Of a stretch of DNA of 64,000 nt, positions 54,484 to 62,702 are shown in pieces. Made by a program: the position numbers and the translations under genes. Origin of the DNA: Thalassobaculum fulvum. GTDB taxonomy: Bacteria > Pseudomonadota > Alphaproteobacteria > Thalassobaculales > Thalassobaculaceae. The stretch's first letter is position 1, and the number at the start of each line of letters is the position of its first letter. The DNA lies in NCBI RefSeq assembly GCF_014652915.1, contig NZ_BMZS01000006.1:1-64000 (forward strand), read 5' to 3'. The notes below the pieces were generated by a model, which did not search any database, was not told the origin of the DNA, and saw only the letters and a list, made by a program, of their open reading frames with translations.

Positions 54484-55908
54484 ATGCGACGTGTCTTGAT
54501 CGCATCGAACCGGGTCCCGCCCCTCGACGGGGATTCCAGAGCGGGCGGGCTGGCGATCGCCCTGCGGCCCGTTCTGGCGGAGCGTGGCGGGCTGTGGCTC
54601 GGCTGGAGCGGCCGGACCAGCGCCTCGCCGGCCGGTCGGGCCAGGTTGGCGGACGCCGGCAGTTTCGCGGTGGCGACGCTGGACCTGACCGAGCAGGAGC
54701 GCTCGCGGTACTATGACGGCATGGCGAACTGCGCGCTCTGGCCGGTCCTGCACGGCCGGCTCGATCTCGCCCGCTTCGACTACGCCGACTACACCGCCTA
54801 CCGGACGGTCAACCGGCGGTTCGCCGACGCCCTGCTGGCCGAAGTCGGCCCGACCACGAGCGTCTGGGTGCACGACTATCACCTGATGCCGCTCGGCCGG
54901 ATGCTGCGGAACCGCTGCGTGCGCGGGCCGATCGGCTTCTTCCTGCACGTCCCGTTCCCGCCGGCGGAAACCTTCGCCGCGATGCCCTGGGCGCTGGAAC
55001 TGGTCGACGACCTCGCGGCCTACGACCTGGTCGGCTTCCAGACCCGGGCCTGCGTGCAGAACTTCCTCGATTTCGTGGAGCGGCACCGGCTCGGCCGTCG
55101 GGTCGGCGAGGACCTGGTGACCATCGGCTGGACGACGGTCCGGGTCGGCGCCTTCCCGGTCGGCGCCGACACGCACGGCTTCGCGGCCCTGGCGGCCTCG
55201 CCGGCGGTGGCCGCCCGCGCGGCCCGGCTTCGCGCGACCGCCGGATCGCCGCTGACCATCGCGAGCGTCGACCGGCTGGACTACAGCAAGGGGCTGGCCG
55301 AGCGGTTCCGGACCGTCGAGACGTTGCTGGAAAGGCACCCGGAATGGGCCGGGCAGGCGACACTGTTCCAGATCGCCGCACCGTCCCGGCTGCTGGTTCC
55401 GGAATACCGCGCGATCCAGGGTGAGCTCGAGGCGCTGTCGGGGCGCATCAACGCCCGCTTCGGCATGGTCGACTGGACCCCCATCCGCCTCATGCACCGC
55501 ACCGTCGACCATGCCCAGGTCGCAGCCCTGTTGCGGGCCAGCCGGGTCGGCATGGTGACGCCGTTGCGCGACGGCATGAACCTGGTGGCCAAGGAATTCG
55601 TGGCCGCCCAGGACCCCGACGACCCGGGCGTTCTGGTGCTGTCCCGCTTCGCCAGCGCCGCCGAGGAACTGCCGACGGCCCTGCAGGTCAATCCGCATGA
55701 CGTCGAAGCCACGGCCCGGGAACTGCGGACGGCGTTGCAGATGCCGCTCGACGAGCGCCGCGAGCGGTGGCGCACGATGATGGAGCACCTCGCGGTCCAC
55801 GACGTGCACCGTTGGGGCCGCACCTTCCTCGAGACCCTGAGCAACAGCCGGTCGGGCGCGCCCGCCAACCGGCCGGCGCCGACCGGCCGGGAGGCCTGCA
55901 TGGCGTGA
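54484..55908 (+). CDS. otsA: Trehalose-6-phosphate synthase (GT20)
   Basis: 474 residues with intact active-site motifs: RVLIASNRVPP, the acceptor loop GGLAIAL, VWVHDYHLMPLGRMLR, GFFLHVPFPP, ASVDRLDYSKGLAERFR and TPLRDGMNLVAKEFVAAQ. It joins NDP-glucose to glucose 6-phosphate. No phosphatase (otsB) is adjacent. Start at 54484 follows AGGGGGC; ATGs at 54400 and 54460 are also in frame. Has its own FNR-like box and is tail-to-tail with the USP gene, with no spacer. Confidence 0.9.
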   Translation: MRRVLIASNRVPPLDGDSRAGGLAIALRPVLAERGGLWLGWSGRTSASPAGRARLADAGSFAVATLDLTEQERSRYYDGMANCALWPVLHGRLDLARFDYADYTAYRTVNRRFADALLAEVGPTTSVWVHDYHLMPLGRMLRNRCVRGPIGFFLHVPFPPAETFAAMPWALELVDDLAAYDLVGFQTRACVQNFLDFVERHRLGRRVGEDLVTIGWTTVRVGAFPVGADTHGFAALAASPAVAARAARLRATAGSPLTIASVDRLDYSKGLAERFRTVETLLERHPEWAGQATLFQIAAPSRLLVPEYRAIQGELEALSGRINARFGMVDWTPIRLMHRTVDHAQVAALLRASRVGMVTPLRDGMNLVAKEFVAAQDPDDPGVLVLSRFASAAEELPTALQVNPHDVEATARELRTALQMPLDERRERWRTMMEHLAVHDVHRWGRTFLETLSNSRSGAPANRPAPTGREACMA

Positions 55909-56727
55909 TCAGGCCGTCGGGTCGCCGTTCTTGCCGGTGCCGGCGACCAGCGTCGGGACCATGCGCTGCGTGGCGATCGAGGCGAACAGGCACGGGTCGT
56001 CGGCCGGCAGGGTCGGCCGGCTCAGGACCAGCAGACGCTCCCGGACGCCGCTCAAGGCGCGGCTCAGGTCCTGCAGGCTGAGCGGGCCACCGACGCCGGG
56101 GGAGCTTCCGTGGGCAGGCGGCGGCAGGTTCAGCAGGTCCTCGCCGATGGTCGCCGCCACCTCGGCCGCCAGCCGCTGGCCGGGGTCGTCGGGCCGGGGG
56201 GCGATCGACACCACCGGGCCGCGCCGCTGCAGAACCCGGTGCGGCATGTACAGCACCGGCACCGACGTCCTGGCGATGGTCTGCAGCAGACCCGCGAACG
56301 GGTAGCTCAGACGGGCCATCGGGTCGGTCGGCTCGACGACCACCAGCAGGTCACCCGGTTCCCTGCCGTCGAAATCGAGCGAGCTGGCGCTGGTCCGCGC
56401 GACCCGGAACCCGGCGGTCAGTCCGACACCGCCGGCCAACCGGGCCAGGCGCTCCCGCATCATCGCCGCCGCGGTCGCGAAGTCGGCCGCCAGCGTGTCG
56501 GGCGTGAACGTCCCGCCGGGACGGACGCCCCGGCCGACCTGCCGGGTCAGCGGCGACGACGACCACTCGAGCAGCGGGGCGTCCTCCACGAAGATGCCCA
56601 GCAGCTGGGACTCCATGGTGCGCGCGAGGCGCACCGTGGCCTCGAGCGCCGACGACGACCCGGCCGCATCGTGGAAGCCGACGACCAGTCGCCGGATCAC
56701 CCGCGGAGCCGACTGAGGGTCGGTCAT
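55909..56727 (-). CDS. Universal stress protein-like protein
   Basis: 272 residues. The first half, RRLVVGFHDAAGSSSALEATVRLARTMESQLLGIFVEDAPLLEWSS, looks like a USP-type alpha/beta domain, but the ATP-binding G-x2-G-x9-G motif is not obvious. The C-terminal ~120 residues form a second, more divergent part (APRPDDPGQRLAAEVAATIGED). Function inferred as stress-related only. ATG 56727 overlaps the stop of the Lon-like gene (ATGA), so it ends the HPF-Lon-USP operon. Confidence 0.65.
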   Translation of the reverse strand: MTDPQSAPRVIRRLVVGFHDAAGSSSALEATVRLARTMESQLLGIFVEDAPLLEWSSSPLTRQVGRGVRPGGTFTPDTLAADFATAAAMMRERLARLAGGVGLTAGFRVARTSASSLDFDGREPGDLLVVVEPTDPMARLSYPFAGLLQTIARTSVPVLYMPHRVLQRRGPVVSIAPRPDDPGQRLAAEVAATIGEDLLNLPPPAHGSSPGVGGPLSLQDLSRALSGVRERLLVLSRPTLPADDPCLFASIATQRMVPTLVAGTGKNGDPTA

Positions 56728-59159
56728 GTCACGCGTCCTCCGAGTTCCCGCGCGCCGGCCTCGCCGACGACCGAGCGGCGGGCCTTCGCGAACGTCGCCA
56801 GACGGTCCTCGACCAGACGGTTGACCGTGCCCTCGGCGAAGGTTCCGTCCGGCCCGCGCTCCCCGACCGGCGACCCGGTCATCAGCGCCAGCCCCTGGTC
56901 GACCGTGGCGACCGGGTAGACGGCGAAGCGCCCCTCCGCACAGGCCTCGATCACGTCCTCGCGCAGCATCAGGTGCTGGACGTTGGCCTCCGGGATCAGC
57001 ACGCCCTGGCTGCCGGTGAGCCCGCGCGCCCGGCAGATGTCGAAGAAGCCCTCGATCTTCTCGTTCACGCCGCCGATCGCCTGCACGGTGCCGTGCTGGT
57101 TGACCGAGCCGGTGACCGCAAGGTCCTGCCGCAACGGCACCTCCGCGAGGGCCGACAGCAGGGCGTACAGCTCGGCCGACGACGCGCTGTCGCCGTCGAC
57201 GCCGCCGTAGGACTGCTCGAACACCAGGCTCGCCTGCAGCGAGATCGGCGCCTCCAGCGCATAGCGGCCGCTCAGGAACCCCGACAGGATCAGCACGCCC
57301 TTGGAATGGATCGGCCCGCCGAGCTCGACCTCGCGCTCGATGTCGACCACCTTGCCGGCCCCCGGGCTGACGCGGGCGGTGATCCGGGTCGGCCGGCCGA
57401 ACATGAAGCCGCCGAGCTCCAGGACGCTCAGCCCGTTGATCTGCCCGACCGCCGAGCCGCTGGTGTCCACCAGCGCGATGTCGCGCAGGATCGCCTCCTG
57501 GCTGCGCTCGCGGATCCGGCTGGCCCGCCTGATCTGCTCGGCGATCGCCCGGTCCACGTCGGCCGCCCGGATGATCGGCGCGCCGTCCTTCTTCGCCCAG
57601 TACTCGGCCTCGACCAGCAGGTCGCCGATCTTCTCGACCGCCAGGGTGAGCTTGGCGGCGTCGCCGGCCAGCCGGGCGGCCCGGTCGACGACGCGGGCGA
57701 CGGCGTCGCGGTCCAGCGGCGCGAGCTGCTTGGCGCGCGCCAGGGTCGCCACCAGCCTGGCATAGGTGACCTCGGCATCGTCCTTGCGATCGACGGCGTC
57801 GTCGAAGTCGGCCAGCACCTTGAAATGCTCGCGGAACTCCGGATCGAGGGCCGCCAGCAGGTAGTACAGTCGCCGTTCGCCGAACAGCACGATCTTGAGA
57901 CCGAGCGGGATCGGGTCGGGCTCGAGCGAGATCGTGCTGGTCAGGCTGAGCAGGTCGACCGCGCTCTCGATGCGGATCTGCTGGGCCTTCAGCCCGCGCT
58001 TCAATGCGGTCCAGGCAAACGGTTCGGTAAGGACGGAACGGGCGTCCAGCAGAAGATAGCCGCCGTTCGCCCGGTGCAGGGCGCCCGGCTTGATCAGCCG
58101 GAAGTCGGTGATCAGCACGCCCTGCCGCGACACGTGCTCGATCCGGCCGACCAGGTTGGACAGGGACGGGTGCAGTTCCTGGACGACCGGTGCGCCCTCC
58201 CCTTCCGGGCGCGTGACCAGCAGGTTCACCTCGTAGCGGTCGAACGGCGCCACCACGACGGCGTCGCCCTCCTGGTTTTCCTCGCCACCCTGCTGGGGAA
58301 TGAACAGGCCGACATTGTCGACGAGGTCGGTCCGCACGTGCTCGAGGTGCCCGAGCACCTTCGGCAGGTCGGCGAACGGCGCCTTGAGCTCGTCGATCAG
58401 GTGACCGACCGCGTTCTCGGTGGTCTCCTGGCCGAGCTTGCGGAGGTCCATGCGGCGCTGCTTGTCCCACACCGGCACCGACCGCAGGATCGCCTCGAGC
58501 TTCTTCTCCAGACCCTGGATGGTCTCGTGGACCCGGTTGCGCGTCGCCTCGGGAAGCTCGTTGAACGCCTCGGGCCGCAGCACCTGCCCGTCCTTCATCG
58601 GTGCCAGCGTGAAGCCGAACGGCGTGCGGATCACCGCGATGTCGGCCGCGGTCGCCTCCTCCTGCAGCGCCTTGAAGGCGGCTTCCTGCTTCTGGCTGAA
58701 GGCCTGCTCGATGACGGTCCGGCGAGCCTGGTAGTCGTCGCTCTCGAACGCCGCCGGCAACGCCACCTTGAGGTCCTGGACCAGCGCGCGCATGGCGTCC
58801 CGGAAACCCGGGCCGCGCCCCGGCGGCAGCTCCATGGCGATCGGCTTGTGCGGCTCGGCGAAGTTGTTGAGGTAGACCCAGTCGCTCGGCGGCGGGGCCG
58901 AGCGCGCCCGGTCCTCCAGCAGCGCCTTGACCGCCTCGTCGAGGCTGTCGGGCGACGCCCCGACGACGAACAGGTTGAACCCCGGCGCCGAGACCTCGGC
59001 GCCGAAGTCGATGGCCGCGCTCGCCCGGTCCTGCGCGACCATCAGGTCGACGTCCGACAGGTCGGCAGTGGTTCCGAAAGCCAGTCCCGACAGGTCGCAC
59101 CGAAGGGCCAGGCGCTCGCGCTCGAGCGGTTGCGGAGCCTCCATCACCGGCCCGGTCAC
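56724..59159 (-). CDS. Lon-like protease with degenerate P-loop (AAA_32/Lon_C type)
   Basis: 811 residues from GTG 59159 (GTGA overlap with the upstream stop; an ATG at 59144 is an alternative). The C-terminal Lon protease domain is intact: serine in GVDGDSASSAELYALLSAL (~658) and lysine in GGVNEKIEGFF (~700). In the N-terminal ATPase-like part, the place where a Walker A would lie reads NLFVVGASPDSLDEAVKALL, with no GK[ST]. A middle long-helix region (EKKLEAILRSV) and a FDRYEVNLLV segment are typical of the LonB-like AAA_32 group. It likely degrades or holds stress-damaged proteins; ATP dependence is doubtful. Confidence 0.85.
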   Translation of the reverse strand: MTGPVMEAPQPLERERLALRCDLSGLAFGTTADLSDVDLMVAQDRASAAIDFGAEVSAPGFNLFVVGASPDSLDEAVKALLEDRARSAPPPSDWVYLNNFAEPHKPIAMELPPGRGPGFRDAMRALVQDLKVALPAAFESDDYQARRTVIEQAFSQKQEAAFKALQEEATAADIAVIRTPFGFTLAPMKDGQVLRPEAFNELPEATRNRVHETIQGLEKKLEAILRSVPVWDKQRRMDLRKLGQETTENAVGHLIDELKAPFADLPKVLGHLEHVRTDLVDNVGLFIPQQGGEENQEGDAVVVAPFDRYEVNLLVTRPEGEGAPVVQELHPSLSNLVGRIEHVSRQGVLITDFRLIKPGALHRANGGYLLLDARSVLTEPFAWTALKRGLKAQQIRIESAVDLLSLTSTISLEPDPIPLGLKIVLFGERRLYYLLAALDPEFREHFKVLADFDDAVDRKDDAEVTYARLVATLARAKQLAPLDRDAVARVVDRAARLAGDAAKLTLAVEKIGDLLVEAEYWAKKDGAPIIRAADVDRAIAEQIRRASRIRERSQEAILRDIALVDTSGSAVGQINGLSVLELGGFMFGRPTRITARVSPGAGKVVDIEREVELGGPIHSKGVLILSGFLSGRYALEAPISLQASLVFEQSYGGVDGDSASSAELYALLSALAEVPLRQDLAVTGSVNQHGTVQAIGGVNEKIEGFFDICRARGLTGSQGVLIPEANVQHLMLREDVIEACAEGRFAVYPVATVDQGLALMTGSPVGERGPDGTFAEGTVNRLVEDRLATFAKARRSVVGEAGARELGGRVT

Positions 59160-59731
59160 TCGACGATGTGATGCTTGCCGACGGGGACGATGGTGGAAGC
59201 CTGCGGGCCGTGCTCGCCTTCGCCCTCCGCGACCACGATGCGGACCTCGCTGCCCTGTTCGAGCTGGTTGAAGGCGTCCCCGGCGACGGCGTTCTGATGG
59301 AAGTAGATCTCGCGGCCGTCGCTGGCATCGACGAAGCCGTAGCCCTGCTCGGGAAACAGTCGGATCACCCGGCCGTGCAGCGGCGCCTCGTGGGTCTTCA
59401 CATGCCCGCCGAGCTTGCGCGAGTGGTCCTGCAGAAGCCTGCGGGCGGCCGCGAACGCGTCGCGGATCGCCACGTAGACGTCCTCGTGGGCATGGCTCTG
59501 CGGCTTGGCGCGGTTGACGTCGAGCGACCCGGACGGCGGCACCTTCATGTGGATGCCGACCTGGTACAGATCGCCCTTGCGATGGGTCTTGTTGGCGGCC
59601 TCGATCACCACCCGGATCGAACCGGTGCGGTCGAAGAACCGGTCCAGCTTCTCCGCCTCCTTGTGGACGCGCTGCTCGACGAACTCCGAATGATCCATGT
59701 TCTTGAAGACGATCTCGATCGGGGTCGACAC
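59156..59731 (-). CDS. HPF/RaiA ribosome-hibernation factor fused to a cold-shock domain
   Basis: 191 residues, start GTG 59731 placed by AGGAGGAACCC. Residues ~1-105 are an HPF/RaiA domain (PIEIVFKNMDHSEFVEQRV, ETHRKGDLYQVGIHMKVP type, DVYVAIRDAFAAARRLLQ) that binds the 30S A/P site region. From ~118 a cold-shock domain follows: HGRVIRLFPEQGYGFVDASDG, IYFHQNAV, ending STIVPVGKH with the RNP-like motifs. The fusion would dock on ribosomes and nucleic acid. First gene of the HPF-Lon-USP operon, behind a symmetric FNR-like box. Confidence 0.88.
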   Translation of the reverse strand: MSTPIEIVFKNMDHSEFVEQRVHKEAEKLDRFFDRTGSIRVVIEAANKTHRKGDLYQVGIHMKVPPSGSLDVNRAKPQSHAHEDVYVAIRDAFAAARRLLQDHSRKLGGHVKTHEAPLHGRVIRLFPEQGYGFVDASDGREIYFHQNAVAGDAFNQLEQGSEVRIVVAEGEGEHGPQASTIVPVGKHHIVE

Positions 59732-59786
59732 GGGTTCCTCCTGATGCTTTTGGGTGAAGGGTGGCGCCGTCTCGGCGGGGCACGCA

Positions 59787-59800
59787 TTGACCGGAGTCAA
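59787..59800 (-). promoter_or_regulatory. FNR/FixK-like box 4 (HPF-Lon-USP operon)
   Basis: TTGAC-CGGA-GTCAA, the only perfectly symmetric site of the set. A class II start would be at about 59752, 21 nt before the GTG, leaving just room for the AGGAGG ribosome-binding site. Confidence 0.75.
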
Positions 59801-59817
59801 TTCCGCGCCACCCGCCG

Positions 59818-59831
59818 TTGACCCATCTCAA
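59818..59831 (+). promoter_or_regulatory. FNR/FixK-like box 5 (pncB)
   Basis: TTGAC-CCAT-CTCAA, with the TTGA-N6-TCAA core. It is 31 bp from box 4 in the same divergent promoter. Predicted start near 59866, about 67 nt before the GTG of the nicotinate phosphoribosyltransferase gene. Confidence 0.65.
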
Positions 59832-59932
59832 CGACGCCCGGGCCGGCCGCGGTCACCCTGTTGCGGTCACCCTGCTGCGGCGCGCACACCCGCAGGGACG
59901 GCCGAGCGGGACGATCCCGGGAGACCACCGAC

Positions 59933-61318
59933 GTGGATCAGGACGACCGGAGCACAGGTGCCGGGGACAACGGTCTCGGGCTGTTCACCGACCTCTACGA
60001 GCTGACGATGGCGCGCGCCTACCAGGCGCTCGGCATGGCCGGCGAGGCGGTGTTCAGCCTGTTCGTCCGCAAGCTGCCGGCAAGCCGCAACTTCCTGCTG
60101 GCGTGCGGGATCGAGCGCGCCGTCGACATCCTCGAACGGCTGCGCTTCGACGCCGGCGACCGTGCCTACCTCGGCACCCAGCCCGGGTTCGACCAAGCCT
60201 TCCTGGACAGTCTGTCGAGCCTGCGCTTCACCGGCGACGTCCACGCCGTCGCGGAAGGTACGCCGGTGTTCGCGAACGAACCGATCCTGGAGGTCGTGGC
60301 GCCGATCGCGGAGGCCCAGCTCGTCGAGACGGTGCTGATGAACGTGGTCGGCCTGGAGACCGTAATGGCATCGAAGGCCGCGCGTATCGTCGCGGCGGCA
60401 GCCGGCCGGCCGGTGATCGATTTCGGCAGCCGCCGGGCCCAGGGGATCGACGCCGCGCTGTACGGGGCCAGGGCGTTCTACCTCGCCGGCGTGGCCTCGA
60501 CCTCGAACGTGCTGGCGGGCCGGCGGTTCGGCATCCCGGTCGCCGGGACCATGGCGCACAGTTTCGTGCAGGCCTGCGACGACGAGATGCAGTCTTTCCG
60601 CGGGTTCGCCGGCGTGCACCCGGAGACCGTCCTGCTGGTCGACACCTACGATACCCTGCACGGGGTCGACCGGGTCGTGGCGCTCGCCCGCGAGCTCGGC
60701 AACCGCTTCCGGGTGCAGGGCGTCCGCCTCGACTCCGGCGACCTGGGCGCCCTGGCGACCGCAACCCGGCAACGCCTCGACGCCGCCGGCCTCGAGCGGG
60801 TCGGGATCGTCGCCAGCGGCGGCCTGGACGAGCATGCGATCGCCCGGCTGCTGGCCGACGGGGCGCCGATCGACGCTTTCGGCGTCGGCACCGACATGAG
60901 CGTGTCCGCCGACGCACCGGCCCTGGACATCGCCTACAAGCTCACCGCCTACGGCGGCGAGGGCCGCATGAAGCTGTCGACCGGCAAGCGCACCCTGCCC
61001 GGGCGCAAGCAGGTGTTCCGACGGTTCCGCGACGGTACCGCCGACGGCGACACGATCGCCCGGCACGACGAGGCCCTGCCCGGAACCCCGCTGCTGCAAC
61101 CGGTCATGGCGGGGGGACGACGGACCGCCCCGCCACGGCCGCTCGCGGCCGTCCGCTGGCACGCCGCCGAGCAGGTGACGGCGCTGCCCGATCCGGTACG
61201 CGCGTTGTCCGCGTCGGCCTACCCGGTGGTCGTCAGCGACGCGCTCGCCGCCGACGAGCGCGCGGTGCACGCCCGGATCGCATCCGCCAACCGGGCGGCG
61301 GGACCGCCGGACGCATGA
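59933..61318 (+). CDS. pncB: Nicotinate phosphoribosyltransferase
   Basis: 461 residues from GTG 59933, preceded by GGGAGA. Seen: LFTDLYELTMARAYQALGMAG, FSLFVRKLPASRNFLLACG, FGSRRAQGIDAALYGARAFYLAG (catalytic loop), AGTMAHSFVQA, VRLDSGDLGALA and GVGTDMSVSADAPALD, all typical of NAPRT. It makes nicotinate mononucleotide for NAD salvage. Own FNR-like box, divergent to the HPF operon. An ATG at 59861 opens a longer frame with no conserved sequence. Confidence 0.92.
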   Translation: MDQDDRSTGAGDNGLGLFTDLYELTMARAYQALGMAGEAVFSLFVRKLPASRNFLLACGIERAVDILERLRFDAGDRAYLGTQPGFDQAFLDSLSSLRFTGDVHAVAEGTPVFANEPILEVVAPIAEAQLVETVLMNVVGLETVMASKAARIVAAAAGRPVIDFGSRRAQGIDAALYGARAFYLAGVASTSNVLAGRRFGIPVAGTMAHSFVQACDDEMQSFRGFAGVHPETVLLVDTYDTLHGVDRVVALARELGNRFRVQGVRLDSGDLGALATATRQRLDAAGLERVGIVASGGLDEHAIARLLADGAPIDAFGVGTDMSVSADAPALDIAYKLTAYGGEGRMKLSTGKRTLPGRKQVFRRFRDGTADGDTIARHDEALPGTPLLQPVMAGGRRTAPPRPLAAVRWHAAEQVTALPDPVRALSASAYPVVVSDALAADERAVHARIASANRAAGPPDA

Positions 61319-61328
61319 TCGAGATCAA
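61315..61328 (+). promoter_or_regulatory. FNR/FixK-like box 6 (lipoprotein)
   Basis: ATGAT-CGAG-ATCAA, one mismatch to TTGAT-N4-ATCAA, overlapping the stop codon of pncB. Predicted start near 61363, about 59 nt before the lipoprotein ATG. Confidence 0.6.
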
Positions 61329-61421
61329 TGCCGCCGGCCATGCATGTGCCAGCGTGTCGCCATCGCCGCGCCGCCACGGTCACGGGTGGAGGGCCGGCAT
61401 CGTCCTGTGAGGAGAAGTGTG

Positions 61422-61706
61422 ATGCCCGTATTGCGGAGTCTTGCCGTCGCCAGCGTTCTCGTCGCCACCGCCGCCCTCGGCGGATGCGCCAGCCAGGGCG
61501 AGATGGGCAGCGTGAACAGCCGGCTCGGCGACCTCGAGAAGAGCGTTCAGGCGATCAACCAGCGGCTCGACTCGATGATGGACCACAACAAGATGGCCGC
61601 CGAGAAGGCCGCCAAGGACGCCGCCGACGCCAAGCGGGCGGCCGAGGCCGCGGCGGCGAGCAGCGCCAAGGTCGAGGAGGCGTTCCGGAAGTCGCTCCGC
61701 AAGTAG
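61422..61706 (+). CDS. Small Lpp-like lipoprotein with alanine-rich coiled coil
   Basis: 94 residues. Signal peptide with lipobox ALGGCAS (lipidated Cys at residue 22), then a heptad-repeat helix (VNSRLGDLEKSVQAINQRLDSMMDH) and a very alanine/lysine-rich stretch ending in FRKSLRK. The layout resembles the alanine-zipper/Lpp family, a trimeric helix anchored in the outer membrane; the terminal lysine could permit peptidoglycan linkage. Start at 61422 follows GAGGAGAAGTGTG. Box 6 lies upstream. Confidence 0.8.
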   Translation: MPVLRSLAVASVLVATAALGGCASQGEMGSVNSRLGDLEKSVQAINQRLDSMMDHNKMAAEKAAKDAADAKRAAEAAAASSAKVEEAFRKSLRK

Positions 61707-61756
61707 TCCGCTGAACGTCGCGCGGCGCTGACAGCCATCGGCCGGGGCCCTCCCGG

Positions 61757-62377
61757 ATGACCGACCAGCGGCTCCGGGAAGGTCTCGCGGTCGGCTACGG
61801 GGGGCTGTGGCTGGCGCTCGCGGTGGCGCCACTCGACCGGGGCGACTGGGCGCTGGAGAACCTGCTGGTCGTGGCGTTCGTCGCGATCCTGTGGCGTACC
61901 GGCGCGTGGCTGTCGCTCAGCCGCGCGTCGTTCCTGTGTATCCTGGCGTTCCTGTGCCTGCACGCGGTCGGCGCGCACTATACCTACTCCCTGGTGCCGT
62001 ACGACCGCTGGGCCGAGGCGCTGACGGGCTCGACCCTCAACGGGATGCTGGGCTTCGAGCGCAACCACTACGACCGGCTGGTCCACCTCGCCTACGGCCT
62101 GCTGCTGACCGCACCGATCCGGGAGATCCTGCCGCCGACGGACCGCATAGGGACGGCCTGGCGCCTGTTCCTGCCGGTGGCGGTGGTGCTGAGCCTCTCG
62201 GCCGCCTACGAGATCCTGGAATGGGCGGCCGCGGCCACCCTGGGCGGCGAGATCGGCATCGCCTATGTCGGTGCCCAGGGCGACGTCTGGGACGCCGAGA
62301 AGGACATGGCCCTGGCGACCGCCGGTGCGCTGCTCACCAGCGCGCTCGCCATCGTCTCCGAGCGGCTGCGGGCTTGA
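61757..62377 (+). CDS. DUF2238 membrane protein
   Basis: 206 residues with about six hydrophobic segments, including WLALAVAPLDRGDW, LLVVAFVAILW, FLCILAFLCLHAVGAHYTYS and AVVLSLSAAYEILEWAA. The conserved YDRLVHLAYGLLLTAPIREI and GAQGDVWDAEKDMALATAGA are typical of DUF2238 (YjdF-like) inner-membrane proteins of unknown function. It follows the lipoprotein gene by 50 bp with no hairpin between, so the two are probably co-transcribed. Confidence 0.85.
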   Translation: MTDQRLREGLAVGYGGLWLALAVAPLDRGDWALENLLVVAFVAILWRTGAWLSLSRASFLCILAFLCLHAVGAHYTYSLVPYDRWAEALTGSTLNGMLGFERNHYDRLVHLAYGLLLTAPIREILPPTDRIGTAWRLFLPVAVVLSLSAAYEILEWAAAATLGGEIGIAYVGAQGDVWDAEKDMALATAGALLTSALAIVSERLRA

Positions 62378-62387
62378 TCTGCGTCAA
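62374..62387 (+). promoter_or_regulatory. FNR/FixK-like box 7 (small protein-DUF3775)
   Basis: TTGAT-CTGC-GTCAA, one mismatch to the FNR consensus with the core intact, overlapping the DUF2238 stop. Predicted start near 62422, about 80 nt before the ATG at 62502. Confidence 0.7.
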
Positions 62388-62501
62388 TGTCACGCCGGTG
62401 GCACCGGCGCTTCATATCAATGACGCATTCCGTCGATATCAACCGGCCGTGCCGGGGGAAGGCGTGGGGATCGGCACATCCGCTCACAGGGAGGATGTCC
62501 A

Positions 62502-62702
62502 ATGACCGCTTTTCAGTCACCCGACAGCCGCGCCGCACCACTGACGCGGGACCGGCACGGGCCGCTCGGCGCGACGTGGCCGGTGTCTCCCCTGGCCCTG
62601 GCCGCCCTCGTCGACATGGGAATGACGGACGAGACCATCGGGCGGTACTTCGGGGTCGATCCCGCCGAGGTCCGCCGGGAGCGCAAGGAGATACCATCGT
62701 GA
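62502..62702 (+). CDS. Small HTH-like protein, unknown
   Basis: 66 residues. The second half, LALAALVDMGMTDETIGRYFGVDPAEVRRERKE, resembles a helix-turn-helix as in sigma-factor region 4 or resolvase-type proteins. It is too short for a family call. Start follows GGGAGGATGTCCA. Its stop overlaps the GTG of the DUF3775 gene (GTGA), so the two are coupled. An accessory regulator of the island is one possibility. Confidence 0.6.
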   Translation: MTAFQSPDSRAAPLTRDRHGPLGATWPVSPLALAALVDMGMTDETIGRYFGVDPAEVRRERKEIPS

